NCBI GenBank assembly: GCA_002350725.1
Contig: DEFJ01000008.1
Coordinates: 1-44,951 of the forward strand
DNA length: 44,951 bases
Origin: Cyanobacteria bacterium UBA2855
Lineage (GTDB): Bacteria; Cyanobacteriota; Vampirovibrionia; Gastranaerophilales; Gastranaerophilaceae
Direction of reading: 5' to 3'
Shown: positions 41,998 through 44,951 of the stretch, in pieces
Layout: the number at the start of each line of letters is the position of its first letter
Numbering within the stretch: the stretch's first letter is position 1
Notes under the pieces: model-generated
Seen by the model: the letters and a program-made list of their open reading frames with translations, nothing else
Told to the model about the DNA's origin: nothing
Database searches by the model: none
Translations under genes and position numbers: made by a program

Positions 41998-43161
41998 GTG
42001 GAAATTACAGAAAAAGGATTATCTTTAGAATTATTACAAGACAATATAGATAAAAATATCGAGTATTTGAATAATATTTTAGGTGATGATTTTACTATCA
42101 GGGCAGAAGGTGTTATAGATAATATTATTGTTTCAATTTCTCTTATGCAGTATTTAATTATTTCGGAATTTTCTTATCTTATAAAACAGTTTGACCCAAT
42201 GACAGCCGAGGGTATTTATTTAGATGCGTTATATCAAAGAGTTGGCTTATTCAGAAAAAAAGAGGCTCCGACAAAATTTTCTTTAAAAATTAAATCATTC
42301 TCTGCAGGTGTTGTCCCTGCAGGCTCTATTGTTATTTCTGACATAAAGGAAGAATTTTTGTTTGTTAATTCTTTTGATATTGATTTTAATGATGGATTAA
42401 TTCAGAATGCTATTTTTGAATCTGTTATTAATGAAGATCTTTCTATCTCCAGTTCTGATGACTTAGTAATAATCGAAATGCCTGATGGTTTCAGTTTAAC
42501 TATTGATGGCGAACCTTTTGATATTGTTGTAGGAAATAGTGAAGAATCAGATTATGAATTTAGAAAGAGATTTTTAAATTTGAAAAATATTACAAAGCGT
42601 GGAACCCGAAATGCAGTCATAGAAACTCTATCAAAATGTGTTAATGACATTTCTCAATTAGCAATTTATGATTCAAATACTGATGAAAATCTTCCGGCAG
42701 GAGCTGTAGAGATAGTTGCAAAACCCTCAGTGACTGATGAAATTTTTGCAAAGACGATTTACAGTTCAATCCCTGCCGGAATTGAATTAGTAGGGAATAC
42801 TGCTGTAGATACTTATTCTTCTGAGGGACAATGTGTATCAATAAATTTTTATAAAGCTATAGATATACCGGTTGAGATTAGAATTGTCATAAAGAGAAAA
42901 TCAAATACTTATAAGAACACGGTATTCGCAGCTATAAAAAATAAGTTAACAGAATTTTTTAATTCTACATCCTTTGGATTGAAAGCTGTTGTTAGCGCTG
43001 CAATATTTACAATTTCAATTCAAGAGGCAGATGGGGTTGATGCTGTTTCGGACATCAAATTAAGACGCTCCGAAGAGTCAGGATATTCAAGTATATTAAA
43101 TTTTTCAAAGTACGAAATCCCGTATTTTTGTGCTGATATGGTTGACATTGTTGATGAATAG
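41998..43161 (+). CDS. Baseplate J/gp47-family phage protein
   Basis: 387 residues, close to typical baseplate J. Visible are YLDALYQRVGLFRKKEAPTK at about 80-100, VPAGSIVISD, the family-like segment EESDYEFRKRFLNLKNITKR, then RNAVIETLSKCVNDIS and a beta-rich end. Baseplate J is a wedge component of contractile tails. The start is GTG at 41998 with AAAGGAG seven bases upstream. No other baseplate, sheath or tube gene is near. It stands between the tail-type protein and the large terminase. Confidence 0.86.
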   Translation: MEITEKGLSLELLQDNIDKNIEYLNNILGDDFTIRAEGVIDNIIVSISLMQYLIISEFSYLIKQFDPMTAEGIYLDALYQRVGLFRKKEAPTKFSLKIKSFSAGVVPAGSIVISDIKEEFLFVNSFDIDFNDGLIQNAIFESVINEDLSISSSDDLVIIEMPDGFSLTIDGEPFDIVVGNSEESDYEFRKRFLNLKNITKRGTRNAVIETLSKCVNDISQLAIYDSNTDENLPAGAVEIVAKPSVTDEIFAKTIYSSIPAGIELVGNTAVDTYSSEGQCVSINFYKAIDIPVEIRIVIKRKSNTYKNTVFAAIKNKLTEFFNSTSFGLKAVVSAAIFTISIQEADGVDAVSDIKLRRSEESGYSSILNFSKYEIPYFCADMVDIVDE

Positions 43162-43172
43162 AGGAATTGCAA

Positions 43173-44456
43173 ATGCCTGTAAAATGGGAAGACAGTAAAT
43201 ATAGTAATAAAGCAAAAAAATTTTTAGCAAAAGACCCAATGAAATTTCCCCTTTTGACACTCCTTGATGGTGCTGTCAGGAGCGGAAAAACTTTGAATAT
43301 TATTCAAAAAATACCACAAATATTTGATGCGATTGGTAACGATTATTTAAAAGTCTTTTCAGGTTATTCAAAAAATACCGTAAGAAATAACGTGTTGATT
43401 GAGCTGAAACCGTTTATTGAAAATTATCTCGGCGGAAGTTTGAAAGCAAATACCTCAAGCGGAGAAATGGAAATTATCCTTTGGGGTAAGAAATATCCGT
43501 GCTTAATAGTTGGAGGTGGAGAGGCGGATAGCGTTGCATCAATTCAAGGTGGTACGTGGGATTTTTGGTATGCCAATGAGTTGCCACAGCATCATTACAG
43601 TTTTTATAATATGGCTTTAAGCCGATTGACACCTGCTAATGCAAGGGCGTTTGCTGACAGTAATCCGGAGAGTTCAAATCATTGGCTGTACCAAGAAAAA
43701 ATAAAACCATATTTGGAAAACAATTTGGATGTAAAAGCTGTCTTTGAATATTGGCATTTTACTATGCAGGATAATGCTAATTTATCTGAAACATTTATAA
43801 ACAATCAAAACAAACTCTATAGCGGAGCATTTAAAGCTCGTAAAATTGATGGGTTGTGGGTTGTTGCGGATGGTTTAGTCTATGATACGTTTAATACTTC
43901 AAAGCACGTAATAGCCAAGGATATTCTTTTAAAAAAAATCGATGAAAACTTAATTTCTGAATATTTTTTAGGAATAGATTGGGGATGGAATCATCCGACG
44001 GCTTGCTTACTTTTAGGCGTTGACAAATCGGGTACGTATTATTTATTTGATGAATTATACTCTCAAAAAATTGAGGCGGATATTGTTGTTGACTGGATAA
44101 ATGAAAAGCAACAAGAATATGGCCGCTATTTTAGTTTTGCAAATTGTGATAATGCACGACCTGAACAAAACGATAAATTGAGAAAATCTACAAATTTGAT
44201 AATATATGAAGAGAAACCGCGCATTGAGGACAGTATCTCGCTTGTTAGAGGACTGATTAACTACGATAAATTGTTAATTAGTGATGCTTGTACGGCAACT
44301 CTTAATGAATTTTCAACTTACAGATATCCGTCAGAGTCAGAGCAGACAAAATACTATAGTGGCGGCTCAGCTGATTTGCCGATAAAAATTAATGATGATT
44401 GTATGGATGCTCTAAGATACGCTATATTCAAACATTTGACTACATTTAGTCGATAA
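43173..44456 (+). CDS. Phage terminase large subunit (TerL)
   Basis: About 427 residues. The start at 43173 (MPVKWEDSK) has GAGGAA six bases upstream and is preferred over the TTG six bases earlier. N-terminal ATPase: Walker A-like GAVRSGKT at about 33-40 and a Walker B-type segment TWDFWYANEL at about 128-137. C-terminal RNase-H-like nuclease with acidic residues in GIDWGWNHPT (about 267), FANCDNARPE (about 321) and DDCMDALRYA (about 407). It pumps and cuts DNA during packaging. It is the last phage gene, ended by a strong terminator. Its small partner is about 4 kb upstream. Confidence 0.9.
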   Translation: MPVKWEDSKYSNKAKKFLAKDPMKFPLLTLLDGAVRSGKTLNIIQKIPQIFDAIGNDYLKVFSGYSKNTVRNNVLIELKPFIENYLGGSLKANTSSGEMEIILWGKKYPCLIVGGGEADSVASIQGGTWDFWYANELPQHHYSFYNMALSRLTPANARAFADSNPESSNHWLYQEKIKPYLENNLDVKAVFEYWHFTMQDNANLSETFINNQNKLYSGAFKARKIDGLWVVADGLVYDTFNTSKHVIAKDILLKKIDENLISEYFLGIDWGWNHPTACLLLGVDKSGTYYLFDELYSQKIEADIVVDWINEKQQEYGRYFSFANCDNARPEQNDKLRKSTNLIIYEEKPRIEDSISLVRGLINYDKLLISDACTATLNEFSTYRYPSESEQTKYYSGGSADLPIKINDDCMDALRYAIFKHLTTFSR

Positions 44457-44482
44457 GGCTATCCTATTTAATGGTGTACTTT

Positions 44483-44496
44483 TCCGATTAATCGGA
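44483..44496. promoter_or_regulatory. 14-base perfect palindrome after terL
   Basis: TCCGATTAATCGGA, a perfect palindrome 26 bases after the terL stop and touching the terminator stem. It may be an operator, an extra hairpin or part of an attachment site. Confidence 0.35.
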
Positions 44497-44529
44497 CAGG
44501 GGCATTTATATTGCCCCTGTGTTTTTATT
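44496..44529 (+). terminator. Rho-independent terminator after terL
   Basis: ACAGGGGCA (44496-44504), 7-base loop, TGCCCCTGT (44512-44520): a perfect 9-base-pair GC-rich stem followed by GTTTTTATT. It marks the end of the phage transcription unit. Confidence 0.9.
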
Positions 44530-44531
44530 CA

Positions 44532-44565
44532 AAATCTTGCATTATTTTTAATTAAATGTTAAAAT
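44532..44565 (+). promoter_or_regulatory. Promoter of the secreted-protein gene (repeat copy 2)
   Basis: TTGCAT (44537-44542), 17-base spacer TATTTTTAATTAAATGT, TAAAAT (44560-44565), seven bases before the ATG at 44572. Bases 44532-44558 repeat the element at 39238-39265. Confidence 0.6.
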
Positions 44566-44571
44566 GAGAGT

Positions 44572-44951
44572 ATGAAAAAGCTTTTAAAAATATTGTTCAT
44601 ATTTGTATTGTTATTTGTATCTTCGTTGCCATCACCGGCGGAAAAGGTCGGAAAATTTAAAAAATTAGGAAACTTAAAACATTTATATAGGACGCCTGTT
44701 TCATTTCAATCAATTATCCTAAAGGATGGTCGTATTGTAATTTATGATGATGATAATCCGAATTTAATGACCTATGATGAAAATACTCAGCAAATATCTT
44801 ATATTCCCATTCTAAATGTACATAGGTATGCAAAAATAGTTGCACTTGACGACGGCAGATTTGTAATATTGGGCTCAAAGTATAGATATTTATTTTCAGA
44901 TCCAGCAAAATCATATGAGGATGATCATATGGAATACGCCCAAATATATGA
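44572..44951 (+). CDS. Secreted kelch-like repeat protein (partial)
   Basis: The frame is open from the ATG at 44572 to the right edge (126 codons seen). It begins with a signal peptide (MKKLLKILFIFVLLFVSSLP, cleavage expected after SPA), then repeated beta-blade pieces such as LKDGRIVIYDDDN and LDDGRFVILGS, spaced about 45 residues apart, as in kelch-like or YncE-like propellers. The first 13 codons are the signal-peptide core. The leader is very short, with GAGAG before the ATG. It may be a host gene just outside the phage region or a lysogenic-conversion gene; the remainder lies beyond the window. Confidence 0.65.
   Translation, partial: MKKLLKILFIFVLLFVSSLPSPAEKVGKFKKLGNLKHLYRTPVSFQSIILKDGRIVIYDDDNPNLMTYDENTQQISYIPILNVHRYAKIVALDDGRFVILGSKYRYLFSDPAKSYEDDHMEYAQIY

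Larger units (their letters stand above)
35975..44456. mobile_element. Phage-derived region (incomplete prophage or satellite)
   Basis: About 8.5 kb between flgC and the terminator at 44496. It holds regulators (HTH pair, tandem-XRE repressor), an M15 endolysin-type peptidase, small and large terminase, baseplate J, a tail-type protein and small unknown genes. Capsid, portal, protease, tail tube/sheath and integrase genes are not visible, and terS and terL lie far apart. No clean attachment-site duplication was found. The exact borders are uncertain. Confidence 0.7.

Noticed and set aside
35950..44480. Phage attachment-site direct repeats at the flgC end and after terL
   Set aside because: The sequences around 35969 and 44457 share only short pieces (GATA and GCTAT); no direct repeat long enough to be a core was seen.
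1..44951. tRNA or rRNA genes and CRISPR arrays
   Set aside because: No cloverleaf-like gap, rRNA-like sequence or regularly spaced repeat array was found in any intergenic stretch.

Overview
The window is an AT-rich bacterial chromosome segment, densely packed with genes on both strands and carrying good sigma-70-type promoters, strong Shine-Dalgarno sites and several TTG/GTG starts. The gene mix points most plausibly to a gut Gastranaerophilales/Melainabacteria-type (Vampirovibrionia) bacterium: full-length NifU plus NifS used without nitrogenase genes, a long Firmicute-like RecJ, a meso-diaminopimelate-type MurE, MenG/UbiE, flagellar rod genes, and several lineage-specific proteins with a short N-terminal F-x-G-like sequence. 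This placement is inference, because there is no rRNA in the window.

Region 1 to about 35.97 kb is chromosomal. In order it holds: the tail of an unknown gene and a small zinc-ribbon-like protein; a 31-residue single-pass membrane peptide with its own promoter; a membrane-anchored J-domain protein; biotin genes bioD-bioA facing a C_GCAxxG redox protein across a shared -35 element; a PAP2 phosphatase; the tRNA methylthiotransferase MtaB; a lineage-type membrane protein; an exported serine hydrolase; nifU-nifS; an AAA+ ATPase; an orphan sensor kinase; a KdsC-like phosphatase, TPR protein and aspartokinase run; a minus-strand run dnaJ-like, queE, def, fmt, aroH; recJ facing an amidase; a cell-wall run (ftsI-type PBP, murE, short nagA-like, murF); DUF4127 and MntP; menG; and a flagellar rod operon (two FlgF/FlgG-family genes, flgB, flgC) behind a near-consensus sigma-28 promoter.

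Region 35.98 to 44.46 kb is phage-derived, starting 3 bases after flgC. It holds a minus-strand HTH gene pair, a tandem-XRE repressor behind a strong promoter and inverted repeats, a small membrane protein, a structured leader RNA in front of a Cys-rich protein, an M15 peptidase (lysis type), a 26-residue microprotein, a small terminase, a GNAT-domain protein with an overlapping second reading frame, a tail-type protein, baseplate J and a large terminase. No integrase, portal, capsid or tail-tube gene is visible, and the two terminase genes are about 4 kb apart, so this is a rearranged remnant or a satellite-like element rather than an ordinary prophage. A strong terminator ends it, and a new secreted-protein gene runs off the right edge.

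The most interesting signals are the phage leader RNA with two mutually exclusive pairings, one hiding the ribosome binding site; the apparently dual-coding stretch at 40032-40238; the repeated promoter-like element after both terminase genes; and the shared N-terminal sequence in three unrelated chromosomal proteins.
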